Source: Carallia brachiata
Taxonomy: Eukaryota; Streptophyta; Magnoliopsida; Malpighiales; Rhizophoraceae
Reading direction: 5' to 3'
Length of the DNA stretch: 64,000 nt
Assembly (NCBI GenBank): GCA_021464245.1
Contig: JADCRB010000099.1
Location: 248,001-312,000 of the forward strand
Made by a program: the position numbers and the translations under genes. This document shows, in pieces, positions 37,096-49,635 of this stretch. The notes under the pieces are model-generated. The model was given only the letters and a program-made list of their open reading frames with translations, did no database searches and had not been told where the DNA came from. The number at the start of each line of letters is the position of its first letter. The first letter of the stretch is position 1.

Positions 37096-40000
37096 ATGAA
37101 AATACTGCAAAAAATGGGTAAGCTGAGGAGAGAAGCGAACGATTCGCAGACCCTTTTCTCTAGGAAAGGCCCATTAGGTGCTGTATGGTTGGCTGCTTAC
37201 TGCCACAAGAAGCTGAAGAAAGCACTCGTCTTTGCCACCGATATCCCCTGCTCTGTTGGTTTGTTCTCTCGTTCTCTTTCTTTCGACGTTTCAGTTGTTT
37301 TATTTTGCGTTATTTCAAGCTTCTGGGTACAATGGGAGAAGAAAGCCCAGAACTTTGGCGCTAGGTTGAGCTGGGTTTGTCATTTTAATGGGGCTTTTGC
37401 ATCTATTTTCCTCTCCATTGTTTAACGAGAGCTAGACAGAGGGCTGGCGTCATTTTGAGCGGGGAATAGGTTTTTGGCTTTCTCTGTTGTCAAAATGGTT
37501 CTGTATGTATATGTTGTTCTTCGTAGTTGTTTGTATCTTTTATAAAATCCCCATTAATGGGCGCTGTTTCATGCGGGTATAGTTTTACAATAGTTGCATT
37601 CGCCTTTATTCCAAATGGGGTTTTAAGATTTTCAATGGGTGTTTACAGTTTTTAATTCTTTTTATTTTGTTTTGCCGTGAATCCATAATAGTGTAGCCTG
37701 TTCACATTTGTGGGCAATGGTGGGTATGTTTGTCTGGCTACTTTCTTTAGTTCGTTGGCTTTCTTGCTTTTCATTGTAATGTCCTTGTTCTCCTTATAAC
37801 CCGAAAGGAAATAACTTTGTTAGGCAGGAGATTAGGTTATTAGGGCAGTGTTCATCGTTTGTCAGATGGTACTTGTTCGTATGCACTCATTGGTGTTTGT
37901 CGTACCCCCTTGTTCCTCTTTGTTCTTGCATGCACATTGCACATGGATATATTACCCTGGCTATATATCAATGCTTTCAATTGATTTTTATGTTAAACTA
38001 ATTTCAAGGAAAAGCTAGAATATGATAGGAAAAAGAGTAGTTTTGGCTTATCTGTGCATCTGTGGTTGTTTCAGATATTAGTTACAAGCTAAAGAAGTGC
38101 ATGCTAAGATGAAGAATAAACAGAAATGTAAAAGCAAACGGAGTCCATATCTTTGACATTATCAAATGTTCTCATAGAAATGCTTCAAAAAATTGGCCAA
38201 TGGTTTAATGAACTTATAGCAAAATGCAAAAGCTGATTTTCAAGGAGGGTTTATAAACCTGTATTGCTGTGGAGTTCGATAGCTGCCATCTCAGCCAAAT
38301 GGGACAGATTCAAATTACAATATGATCATATGCAATAAAGCTACCAGTGGAGATGCAATAACATAATGAATCAAGAATTTTATTTGTCAAGATTTGGTTT
38401 AATGACAGGGTGATTGGTTCGAGTGGGTGAAATTTTCATTACAAATGCAAATTTCTTTGTTCCTCACTGTGCTAAAAACATGAAAAAACAAGTTTCTGTA
38501 TGTTTATCTTTCTAATTCCAATCATCTTCCTCATCTGACATTCCTTAATCGTTTATAGTGATAAAATCTGTCAATTGTGGTGGAATTGGAATTGGCCAAG
38601 CCTTCATTGCGAAATCATGTTTGGCCAAGAATTATATTTGTAGAACTTCTGTGGTCGTAGTTGTATAGTTCTCCTTATCTGTGATATTCTCATTCCTTTT
38701 GGAAGTTCTTCTAGCTGTTGTTTTCTAAGTTAACTTAAAGTTTTGGCCTTATGCAGACAAAATTTTGCAAGATGACTTTGGCATTGTCACTTGTAGGATA
38801 TTGGCCTACCTTCTTCTTGGTATTGTGAGAATATACTCCATAAAAGTTGAATATTTGTTTGATGATTGCAATGAGGTTCTCAATAAAATCAGGGACTTTG
38901 TGGTGAGTACTAAAGATAGCACTCCTGTGCAACCCCTGCGGGCACCTTATTTCTCTATTACTCTACCAGAAAGGTTTGAACTTGATGCTTTTGATCTAGG
39001 GATCCTGGAAGATTTTGATGGGTAAGTTGCTTTGGTTTAGAAAGTTTTCTGCTTGCATTCTTCTCCATTTCTATTCTTCATACTTACCTTGCCTGTTTGT
39101 CACATTCCGGAAGTGATGTGATTTCCCTTGAAGACATTACTCTCAAAGGTATTAAGATTTCCTTGTTTATAAACTAAATTGGTTTATTCTGTTTCTTATT
39201 GGAATTTGAATAGTTTTCATCTTACAGATGGCTTAGAGAAATCTAGAGCAACGGAGCTCTACACTTTAAACAAGGTATCTGTCATTTAGATGTGTCCAAA
39301 GATAGAAAGAGTCAGCAGGGTCTGTAAGTTTAGCATGCACAGTTTATCCCTTACATCTATTGCACCTGGGAGAGCATAGTTGTTATCATATGATTGTTTT
39401 TTGCCTTCAGTGTCGGTATCGAAAGTCTCTTTGCATGAAAGCAATGATTATTGAAAGTTTGTTTTGCATTGTGTCTACATAACTACAGTATTATGTCCTT
39501 TTTCCAGATGCTTTTCCTACATTCTACTCACTGTTGCACTCAAAATCCAATGGATTGCTGGTTACAAGTCTGGGAATAGTATGTTACAGGGTGGCTTCAA
39601 GCATAACTATTGAACAATGAATGTGAATGTAATACTCTATTTGTAATATATCAGGGTTTAACATAATTGGCTTCTATTTAATTACTGGCCTGCTCTCTTG
39701 ACCGACAAAACTAGCTTAATTTGGATCCTGTTACATAGGGTTGGCCCATGACCAATGGATATCTTTGTCAATTAGATAAAAATGCCATGATGTCTTTATA
39801 AATTCTTCAATTTCGTCCTGGATTTTCCTTATTTTGTTTGATGAGATCTAAATGTCCTCATGGACATCTGGACTTTATCAATTGCCAAATTTCCTGCTGG
39901 TGAGTTTTACAAGCATTGCCAATTTTCATGAAAGCTGTATATTAATGTAACTGTGATGCATTAGATGCATGTACTCACATTTGTTCTACTGAACTGTTGT

Positions 40001-43000
40001 GCAGGATAATTGCGAGGAGGACACCTGCTCTCCAAGTTACGCCATGGCTGAAGAGTAAGCATGCTGAACTAAAAGTGTTCCTTGTTTTCTTTCTTTTTCT
40101 TTGCTTTTATGTTACTCCAAGTCAATGTTTCAGAAAAGTTTCTCATTGGTATCTGTCATTGTGGCGTTCCTTCATCCAGCAGGATGCACTATCATATGGA
40201 GTGGAGCACATCAAAAAATGTTAGCAACTCAAAAGACAGCATCAAGAAGTGTCTAGGCAATAATTTATATCAGCATGAATCTATGGACATCGAACGATTT
40301 TGCATGGCTAAGGATAAGCATCGAGATCCTGTAATGTCATTTGGTAAAGGTCATCAAGCTGAAAAGGGGCATGTAATAGATTCAGATGGAATGCATGTAG
40401 AGGCAAGTATGCAGAAGGCTTGGGATGATAGTCTATTTCTAAAAGAATGTGTAAACCTGGAGAATTTTATGGTGATTGAGAAAGAAGCTGTCAAGCCTCT
40501 TAAGCCATGTAATAGACATCGTCAAAGTGATGGACAGCAGATAAATGTTTTAGAATTGACACATCCAGAAAGTGAAGCGCATATGACCGTGACAGAGGAC
40601 AGTAATTTAAGTAAACCGGAAGCAAGCTTCGAGAAGCTTCGAGATAATAATCAGTCTCGTGAAGACTGTGTAGGCATGGAAACCTCTTTCACAGTTGGAG
40701 GGGCCACAAAATATACTAGATTTTCTGATGCAGGGCATTCCAGTGATGTGGGAGAAATTCAATTCTCAGAAGTCTCATTGTCTGAAAAGGGGAAGTCACC
40801 CATTTTCACAGAAAGTCGTCCATCATGTGTAACATTTGATGCAACCCCACAGTCCAAGATTCCAAGTGCTTCAAGTGAAGATGTTTTGAGATCATTTTTG
40901 GAAAAGTGGAAGTCTCCCGTTGTCACAGATTGTCATCAATCATGTGTAACATTTGATGCAACTCCACAGTCCAAGATTCCAAATGCTTCAGCTGAAGATG
41001 TTTTGAGATTATTTTCAGAAAAGGGGAAAGATCCTGTTTTGACAGAAAGTCGTCAATCATGTGTAGCATTTGATGCAACCCCACAGTCCAAGATTCCAAA
41101 TGCTTCAGGTGAAGATGTTTTGAGATCATTTTCTTATAACCTCATGGATTTTTTTCTTGTGTTGGTTGTCAAATAATTACAACTAAAATATTATATCTTC
41201 GTCTTTCTGATTATGCATTTTGCACTTTAGTTGGATTTATATTGCTATGCAAAAACCTTCTTCTTTTAGAGGAGCTTCTACGGGTGAAGCTAAAAATGGC
41301 AACAGATTGCATTTTTTGGTGTTATTGACCTATCAATTCAGTTTTGTTTTTTTTTTTTTTGTTTTTTTGTCATGCAGGAGCAGCCACACCAGAATTTTTG
41401 GTTGTTAAGACCCCAGCTGCTAAGGAATGTGCTCGGATAAGGAAAAGAAAGTGCCTTATTGATGATGTGATAGTGTTTCCCAATAAGTAAGTAATTATTA
41501 CTTCAAATTTAACTCATTCTTGTCTGTTAATGAAGTGGAATATTGTATTGTTAATCTATATTCGGCATGAATCTAGGATTATTGGGTACCAGTAGTTTTC
41601 TTCTAAATTCTAGACGAGGATATGAAAAAGGTCTACCGCCATGCCTTTTGTTCTTTGCAATAGTCATGTTGAATTGGTATTTTATATCGTTGGTTAATAA
41701 ATTATATCCGACAAGAAACAGATGAGTAACAAACTTTGCCAATATCACGTATTTGCACGATATAGTCTGATTTGCCCCTTTAACTGCAAGTTCTGGTGAC
41801 AGATCTCTACATATTTGATTCACAAATAGTGTGCTACAATCCCCCCTTCCCAAACCGAAAAGGCAAATTCTACATTAATTTCTATCAGGTTAACTATATA
41901 TGAGACATGGCATATTGTCATACTATGCAGTATGCAGGGTTTCTTTGTCTGTTATAAAGTTGTATAAATGGTCAGGTTGTATCCATCCTGCCAATTGCTT
42001 AAACCATCTAATGCTAAAGCTGGCACCTTTGAAATTGTAAATTGCCTCGGGGTTGACAGTTATGGAAATGAACAAATAACTATGGGAAGATTTTAAATGA
42101 CAGTATTTTGTGTTCAATTTGACAGCATAATCAAGCAACGGATAGAAGACTGTACTGACTTGGTGCATAAACGAAGAAAAGCTCCCTGTACTGCTATTAG
42201 TATCTGGAGATCTTGTCAGAGCCTTCGCCAGTCTTTCTTGGAACCTTTGATTCCTTGTAAGTTAACCATCATATCGTTAGGTTGAATGGCTATGGTATCT
42301 GCACTAATTGTGTTTTCTTAGGTCTTTCATTGGAGCTTAGATCCCTCTTTGTTGAGGGGAATTTAATGAGTCCACAGTCCTTTGAGGCTGCAGAATCTCT
42401 GGAAATTTCTGCGTATAAATGCCCTAATCTTGGCAGATCAACGGACACTGAGGTGCACTTGGAGAAGTTAGACACGTCAGCGTCTCAAGTTTTTGGTAGA
42501 TCTGCTGAAACTTTGGAGCCTTCTGGAAAGTCATTTGTGCCAGAATCTCGAAATGTGGATGGGTTGCTGCTTGTGAATGGGAAGCCTTTAGAAAAGGTGA
42601 AAGTGTTGCAACCGCCTGCCGATGGCAGTGTGGTTGAAGCAGCGGAACGTTTAGACAGGTTGGACTCTTCAGAATCTTTGACCCAAACAGAAATTGCTCC
42701 AGAGACTCCCACTCAGCGCACATCATCGTTGAGATCTTTTGGAAGTCCAGAGAGGCCTGAAGTTGAGAATTCAGATGATACAAGGTTTGTTTATGAAAGC
42801 ATAGACAGAGAGCCATTTTCTGGGAGTGATCAAGAACTGGATTCCAATCTGCTGAATGAGGTAAGCATTTGTTATGATGTTGCCTTGTTAAAAGGCAAAA
42901 TGTGGCTGCCACATATTTTGTGTTGATATTCGTTTATTATTTTGTTACATGGATGAGAAGAAACTTAGTGAACTGATAATCGTCTTTTTTTTTATTTTCT

Positions 43001-43665
43001 AATTTTATTGATCAGGATATGAGGTCGTATGAAGGATATAAGCCCGACCACTGTAAGAACAGCCTCAAATTAATTTCTTTGCTTTAATTTTAGACCGTGC
43101 ACATAATATATGGAAATCATTTCTCATTTAAAATCTGCGTTGCAGGTGGAGTTTCCGAAAGAACCAGGTAAGGCAATTAAGGGTTTGCAATTTTCTTCTT
43201 CAGTTAAAGTATCAAATTCTAATATTCCAACTCTTGTTTTCAAATTTGTATTGAACATTGGCCATATTGGTGGTACACAGAATGATGGCTAGGTGCTTGC
43301 AGAGTTGTTTCCTAAATTTAAGCAAAAGGAAAAGAGGGAAATTGTGAGCTTGTTGCAGCTTTTGAAAGAAAGAACTAAGGAGGAGAGTGCAAGACTATTC
43401 TATGAAATACTGGTATGAATTATTTTTGCTATCAAACCATTTATCCTGTTGCCAGAATAACTTGTGGAAGTTGACACATTGTAGAAAAGTATGATAAAAA
43501 AATTCAACTGTTTCATCTGCATAACAACTTATGCAGGTGTTAAAAAGTAAAGGATGCATCGATGTAAAGCAAGAAAATGCTTATGATGACATTCTTGTCT
43601 GGAAGACGGCTCAATGGGACGCGGGTTGCGCCACTGCCAGGGGATCCACGAGTCGGCCATGGTAG
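37096..43665 (+). CDS. SYN2: Cohesin kleisin, sister chromatid cohesion 1 protein SYN2/RAD21.1-like, C-terminal frameshift
   Basis: Thirteen exons: 37096-37258, 38757-39021, 39114-39148, 39228-39274, 40005-40054, 40183-41108, 41378-41486, 42126-42256, 42322-42860, 43016-43052, 43146-43167, 43281-43412 and 43537-43665. The N-terminal Rad21/Rec8 domain is clear (LFSRKGPLGAVWLAAY, ILAYLLLGIVRIYS, LPERFELDAFDLGILED). A long acidic middle follows with a 39-residue unit repeated three times (40796-41140), then CARIRKRKCLIDDVIVFPN. The C-terminal winged helix (SLLQLLKERTKEESARLFYE) would bind the SMC1 head. Two defects are seen. The usual MFYS start is absent: the codons before SQTLFSRKG read Ala-Asn-Asp, so translation would have to start at an ATG at 37096 or 37114. 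In exon 12 the frame changes by one base around 43310-43325, giving a premature stop at 43345. Phases otherwise fit; with one added base the product is about 861 residues. It is either a damaged gene or affected by base errors. Orthology to SYN2 rather than SYN4 is inferred from sequence similarity. Confidence 0.82.
40796..41140 (+). repeat. Three tandem 117-bp coding repeats in SYN2-like exon 6
   Basis: Units start at 40796, 40913 and 41030, exactly 117 bases apart, so they keep frame (39 residues). The shared core is CV(T/A)FDATPQSKIP(S/N)AS, then EDVLR. The third unit is cut by the exon 6 splice donor (after 41108) if the model is right, so its last third is intronic. The units are about 90 percent identical by eye, implying recent duplication. 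Confidence 0.9.
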
Positions 43666-46417
43666 ATGAGTTATTGAGGGCGTAGTCTCCTTGTACATGG
43701 TAGTTAAGTTTAGGTGACTCTCATCTCGGACCCATTTTCTTCAATCAAAAGCATAGGTACATTGAAAGAAAAATTTTGCGGAAATAAAAAGTATTGCAGG
43801 GTAACTTTTGAAGTGTCCATTGGCGTGGCCAACTTGAGAAACAAAAATCCTTTTCTGGTGGTTTCAACCAATCCGAACAAGGTAATGAAACACGCACAGA
43901 GGAATATATATATATATATATAATATTATTCTGGTGGTGTAGTCATGCCACATGGTATGTCTATCTTTCTTTTTTAGTTCATTTTGAGCAAAACCTTTCA
44001 TCTTTCAACACTTTTAATCTTAGCCTTTTTTTTTTTTCAATATTTTTTCTTGAATTATAACTCTATATTTTTATGCCTCAACTTTTATTGTGGTTTAATT
44101 TTTGAAGTTAGAAGGTCAAAAATTTTTACAACTCCTTATATTTTTGTGCCTCAACTTTTATTGTGGATTGTGGTTTCTTTGAAGTTAAAAGGCCAAAAGT
44201 TTTGATTATATACATATATATAGGGGAAGGAGGAAGGCTTGACATCATCCTTCCATAAGAGGGTAGCTTCTTTGCACGTTGGAGTATTGCCTCTACAAGA
44301 GAATGATTAAAATGTCCCCCTGACCGCTTCCATCAATCTATCTCACCCATTTTTGAACTTCACAGTCGCTATGATCTCCTTGATTGCCTCGTTACAAAAT
44401 CCCCCATTATCACACGTCTTGTGTAAAACACTGTTTTATGCTCTGTTCTAGAATTGTAAGTGTTGCAAGGGAACATATTTAACCGACGTCACAATCTCCC
44501 AGCACAACTATCACGTACTACTCAACAGATATCCCGTTGCTTGCAAACACTCTCCTGGATTGGCATAGAAATAATCCTCTTCTTTAGGCCTGTCTTGGAT
44601 CGCTAACTTTTTGATGGGGCTACCCATCCAACCTTAATGTGCTTCTTTCACAAAAGTGGAGAACTCGCCCCAGCTCGACCAAATGCCTTCGATTTAACAA
44701 AATTGTTTTCTTGAACCCAAGACGATGTCCTCTATGTTAACTCTCAGTTATATATTTGGTTATAGTTGGAGTGGTGTGGTGTTTGATAATGCATGCTGTC
44801 ATTACTAACAAGAAACTGATTGATTCATCACGGAGAAAAAATAATTTAGTAAGTGGAATAAAAAAGTTAAATTTAAGTCATATATTTTTATGAAAATTAT
44901 AGTTGCATCTATATTTTGATTTTTAGTAAATTATTAGATATATAGATTCTTTGTTAATCTTTTTCAAAAAAAGTATATATACTGATATTAATATACTCAC
45001 TTATTTGATAGTAGTGCTCAGTAAGCTGTTTGTGAGATTAGATTAGGCTAATTTTTTTTATTTATGCGTACAATATATGTAAAAAATAGTGTACGTATAC
45101 TAAATTGTGCGGTGACATTTGAAGCTAGGATTAGGTTACCGGAAAAAAAAAAAAAGTTCTAAGATATCATTCGTCTTCTCACGAGAATTGACAATGTCAC
45201 ATCAATCATTGAAAAGAGACATTAACTTCTTTAATGAAAAGAAATTTAAATTATTTAGTTATGATCACGTAAAAAATGTTCTAAATGAAAAGGTATGAAA
45301 AGAAAATTTTAACAAAACTAAAATTTGCAAAAATCCGCACCCGTAGTGTGGTTAAAAAAATCCTAGTTAATCTAACTCATCAAGGCTTGCATGCCAAGGA
45401 ATGGCACACCAATAGTTTGAGTGAAAACCGAATTGGGTTTGGTTTGTAAGAAATATGAAATAAAATCCAAAAATTTCCAGCGAATGTTACCTCAGTTTAC
45501 GTGTGTTTCACTTTTAGGCCAATTTTTAATGCTTCTATAAATTAAAAGAGAACAGAAACAAAACCATTAGTTTAGAACTAATGTTGTCGTTCGAGAAACA
45601 CTCACTTAATTATAAATGAGTTATTTTATTATGTAACTCATAATTTAATGAGTCTTTTAATAAATTATATATATATAAAGGAGTTTGGGCATTGAAATTT
45701 GTACGTCCAGTCCAGTAATCAAAATGAGAGAAATGTTTACCAAAGAACCATACGTTTAGTTAGGACCTGGGAATTGTTGGGCTAGAATGGCCCAAAAGGT
45801 TTAATGGTTAATTCAGCAATTAATACTAATTTGGGCCCAGCCCAGCAGATAACCATGCATGCCCTAAACCCCGTGGCCGTGGGTGCCGGATTTCTATCCT
45901 TCCGCTCGGAAGTGCAAATAACCGCGGAGGTGGAGGAATTCAATCAAACAGCCTCTCTTCTCTTACGAAAAGCCCCATTTTCAGAACGTTCCATTGTTCT
46001 GGTCAGCCCGTCCTCCACTTGGGGTTATCCTAAAATCTACGAGAAATGAGCTATTCTCATTTCGTGCGCACCAAAAGTTTATCGTTGAATTTGCTGAAAG
46101 ACTAGCCTTTTCTTGTATTTGCTTGCCAGAATCAATCTTTCTGTTGTACTTTTTAGAAAGAAAGGACAATTGGGGGGATGATGTAATACATGTTTTGATG
46201 ACTAGTAACTTTGAAAGTGGCTGGGTTTACTTTCTATGGCTGCAGAAAGCACTTGCTGGCCTCAGGCATATATCAATTTTGAAGGTCTGCGTTGGAGAGG
46301 ATTTGATGCCAAGTGCGCTAGGTGAGTTATATAATTTGTTTTCCCCCTTGTGCTGTTTTTCACAGTCGATGGATTTGTGGGATGGCTTTAAAAATGCTTC
46401 CCGTAGCTGTCTCAACT
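43666..46417. other. Intergenic region with no supported gene
   Basis: A (TA)n tract lies at about 43906-43922, and two near-copies of a phrase containing 'ttatgcctcaacttttattgtgg' at about 44070-44095 and 44148-44168 form a short direct repeat. A more balanced-composition block at 44220-44760 looks like degraded retroelement sequence but gave no recognisable domain. An open frame at 45804-46049 and another ending at 46440 have protein-like composition without any known motif; they may be remnants. Confidence 0.4.
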
Positions 46418-46702
46418 TAGGATGTGTTTGTTTTCTCTAAAATATTTTATAAAAAAAATTTTACAGGTTTTTCGGCGTTTATTTCACAAAAAAATATTTT
46501 ATATAGACAAAATTTGGAGAAAATTTTCAAATTTTCAGGTAAAATAACTTTTTCTTTTGCAGAACTGAAGTTATTTTCAGGAAAAACACAAACTGTGCTA
46601 TAAATAAGTGACAAAAGAAAATTATTATTTTTACTATAAATATTTTTTTTTGTAAATATTTTACAAATGTAAGATATTTTACAGTAAACAAATGGACCCT
46701 TA
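46418..46702. mobile_element. MITE with TTA-type target duplication, about 285 bp
   Basis: The left end is ttaggatgtgtttgttttct followed by ctaaaatattttat. The reverse complement of the right end is ctaagggtccatttgtttac followed by tgtaaaatatctta. These form an imperfect inverted repeat of about 33 bases. Both ends abut TTA(G), consistent with a 3-bp TTA duplication as made by PIF/Harbinger-type elements. The interior is AT-rich and non-coding. Confidence 0.6.
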
Positions 46703-47865
46703 GAAGTGAAAATTATTATTATTATTTTTTTTTATGTACATGTATGTGATGATGCTGGTCTTTGCGATTCCTTTTGGTGGAATGCATGTGCAAGTGAAGA
46801 TGCGAATTGCCCAACAAACGACAGGTTTAATTTTTTTCTTTCTTTTTAGGTTTTTGGGTCTTTGCATGAAGGTCCACGGAAGATTGGCATCGCCAATGTC
46901 TACTGTCCTCCAAGGATGCACATGCCACGGGCAGAAAATTGTTAGGATATGTTTTATTGCTGCTATACTAGGCAAGTACAAGTTAGCTAGTTCTCTCTTA
47001 CTGTGAATCAAAAATGCCGGTTATGCAATTTAGGTACTGCTTAATGCTTCGGGTTTACCATTTCAGATAACAGAATCTCCTTGTTGAAAATGTTAAAGAT
47101 TAGTAACTTGTTGTGAGGTTTAAAGGTAATGTTTTATGGGCGCGGGTGTACGGACGAAGACTAGCAAACAGAGGAGGTGTCAATAATGTAATAATTATAA
47201 TTATTTTAACAATAAAATTTATAAAATATGATACAAAAACTATCACATTATTTTTTGTTATAAAAAAAATCAATGTTGTTACAGAAATATTTTTTACTGT
47301 TATATTATTAATACTCTTTTGTTCAACCTTGTCGGTTCTCCCATTTTTTTGATGTTTTATTCACCCCAACAAATTGTTGCCATATAAAATTATATGAATC
47401 ATTTGACCAAATAATTAAGTTGATGGTTCGAGGGAAAAGAAAAAAAAAAAGAAAAACATTAACAAGTAAAATGGGATGTTTAAGCTTTTACGGGGAAACA
47501 AGGAAGAGTAACGGACAAATGTTAGAATAACAAGAGAGGAGTTACGGATTAAAGCCGTTCGTTGGAAGACGAAAAAACAGCAGATCACATGATGTAATTG
47601 ACATGTTGGTGGAGACGAGTGGTAGGAACCAATATTTCCTTTCTTGTTGCCATGCTACGCAAACAATAACAGTTTTATGTAAGTCCGAGGCTGTACAAGA
47701 AACGAAGCATACCCATCTTTGGGCTACGTCTGTTTGTTTTGGTTTTAGATCAATTCTAACGCATAAATATCCATCGTCTATGCCACCAAGCTTGCATCAC
47801 AACACGATCGATCAAATATTGCTAGGTTAAGGAGGAATTGAAAAGCAAAAAAAAAAAAAAAACCG
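46703..47865. other. Upstream region of the GDSL gene
   Basis: No gene is supported. AT-rich blocks lie at 47180-47310. The last few hundred bases are the promoter of the GDSL gene, and a run of about 18 A sits 15 bases before its ATG. Confidence 0.4.
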
Positions 47866-49635
47866 ATGCTTACCATTTCCTTCTCATCTCTTCGTTTGTT
47901 GTCGACACTTGTACTTCATTTCTTTTTGGTGATTTCCCAATCACCTGCAGCGGTGTGTAATGGGAGTGCGATTAAAATACCACCTTTCGGTGTGACTCAA
48001 AAGGATTTCTTGCAATATATATCAGCGGACAATACCGATGTCACTTTCGATCTCCCAGCACTTTATGTATTTGGGGACTCCCTTTTGGATAGTGGCCATT
48101 ACTTGCACTGGCCATATGGTATGGACTTCGAAGGCTCGAAGCCTAGCGGTAGAAATACCAATGGAAGAACCATGGCAGACTTCATTGGTAATTTCATATA
48201 TAGTTTTTTTTTTCAGATATATATTATTACGTACTAAACTAATTCTGTGCATTTCCAATTTACTACAATATATTGACAGATGTTTTTTCGCATGATTTGT
48301 GGTGATAATATATAGCTCAAGCTAGTGGATTGCCATTTCCTCCCCCATATGTTAGAGAGTCTGATACAGCAAAAAAGAACACTCGAACAGGTTTCAACTA
48401 CGCATCAAGTGGCTGCGGCATTCTTCCTTCAACAGGAAATACTCCCCCTTTTAGTGTAAAGACCATACCAATTTTTATTGCTTCTCTATGGAGTCTAGAT
48501 TTATTAATTCAATTACCTTCACATATACACACACAATGTATAAATTTAGCAGACATTTCTTAATATATAACGATTAATTTGTTTTACTTTTATTTCTTTT
48601 TCTAATCTTTCCAGTTTGGTTGTTCAAGCTTGGGCAAACAAGTCGACATGTTTGGAAGCACAGTGGGAAATCTTACAATTCAATTCAACAACAAAAAAAA
48701 ACTTTCCAAGTACTTATCAAAATCTGTTTTCTTACTTTTAATCGGTGGCAATGACATGGGCATAAACTACAAAATGAATAAAGAGTTACAACAACAATTT
48801 GAGCCCATCGCTTTCAGTAAATTCCTCGCCGATGAGTTGGCCAGGCAAATAAAGGTAAAGCCTCATCTTGTGCGTAAATTAAAAAATAAGTTATCACATA
48901 TGAGATATCTTGATTATCATACATATAAATATAACTAAGCAATGAATTAACTTGAGTAATTACATATTGACATACAAGTTTTCTCGTATTTACTTTTCAA
49001 TCTAATTAACGATTTATTTGTTTCTTTATTCTGATGCAATGCTTGCAGAGAATCTATAAACTAGGTGGACGAAAGTTTGTGGTGGGCAATCTTTTTCTAA
49101 GCATCCCTTGCCCGAAGAACGGAAGTTGTATGCCACACAAAATGCAGAATACTTATAATCGCCGCCTCTTTAAAGTCCTGAAAAAATTGGGGTCGGCAAA
49201 GTCAGGATTTAAGTTCGTTTACTTGGATGTCGGAAAAATGGACCAAGATATACGTAAGGCCCCCGCCTCGTTCGGTAAGTTCAAGCTACAAAGACAATGT
49301 TCCATATGATATAATTTTGATCAATTTCTTTAAATTTATCGAACGGGAATAAATAAATTATATAGCCATATAATTACTTTTGTTTTTTTTTTTTCTTGAA
49401 ATCTTAATTATATGCAGGAATAGTTTATTTGGAGAAGGCATGTTGTAGTGTCGATAAGCAGGCTCGTATGCCAGAATGCATGGACGGCAAACCAGTATGC
49501 TCCGACAGAAGCCAATATATTCTCTTCGACAACATCCACGTAACTCAAATTGTGCACTTCTTGTGGGTGAAGCGTTGCATGGAAGACTCCTCCATTTGTG
49601 CTCCTACCACCTTGTTTAAGTTCCTACAAGACTAG
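47866..49635 (+). CDS. GDSL esterase/lipase (SGNH hydrolase), secreted
   Basis: Five exons: 47866-48187, 48316-48455, 48615-48854, 49049-49274 and 49418-49635. They join in frame to 381 residues, a normal length for plant GDSL enzymes. The first 25 or so residues are a hydrophobic signal peptide ending near [10 protein letters not shown]. Block I reads [12 protein letters not shown], with the nucleophile Ser in GDS; the usual Asn after GDS is Leu here. The oxyanion Gly lies in [11 protein letters not shown], block III is LLIGGNDMG with the conserved Asn, and block V is FDNIHVT with the catalytic Asp and His. Exon 2 uses the GTAAAG donor after PPFS, chosen because it is the only nearby donor in phase. 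The enzyme should be a secreted ester hydrolase; the substrate cannot be told. Cysteines near the C terminus ([21 protein letters not shown]) suggest disulfides. The gene appears intact. Confidence 0.9.

Noticed and set aside
40923..41129. Minus-strand open frame across the SYN2-like repeats
   Set aside because: Antisense shadow of the 117-bp coding repeat; a multiple of three keeps both strands open.
40796..41140. Possible CRISPR-like or satellite array
   Set aside because: Three adjacent coding units with no spacers inside a plant exon; a protein repeat.
45804..46440. Possible gene in two overlapping plus-strand frames
   Set aside because: No recognised motif, no convincing splice structure, and the right end meets a MITE; left as intergenic.
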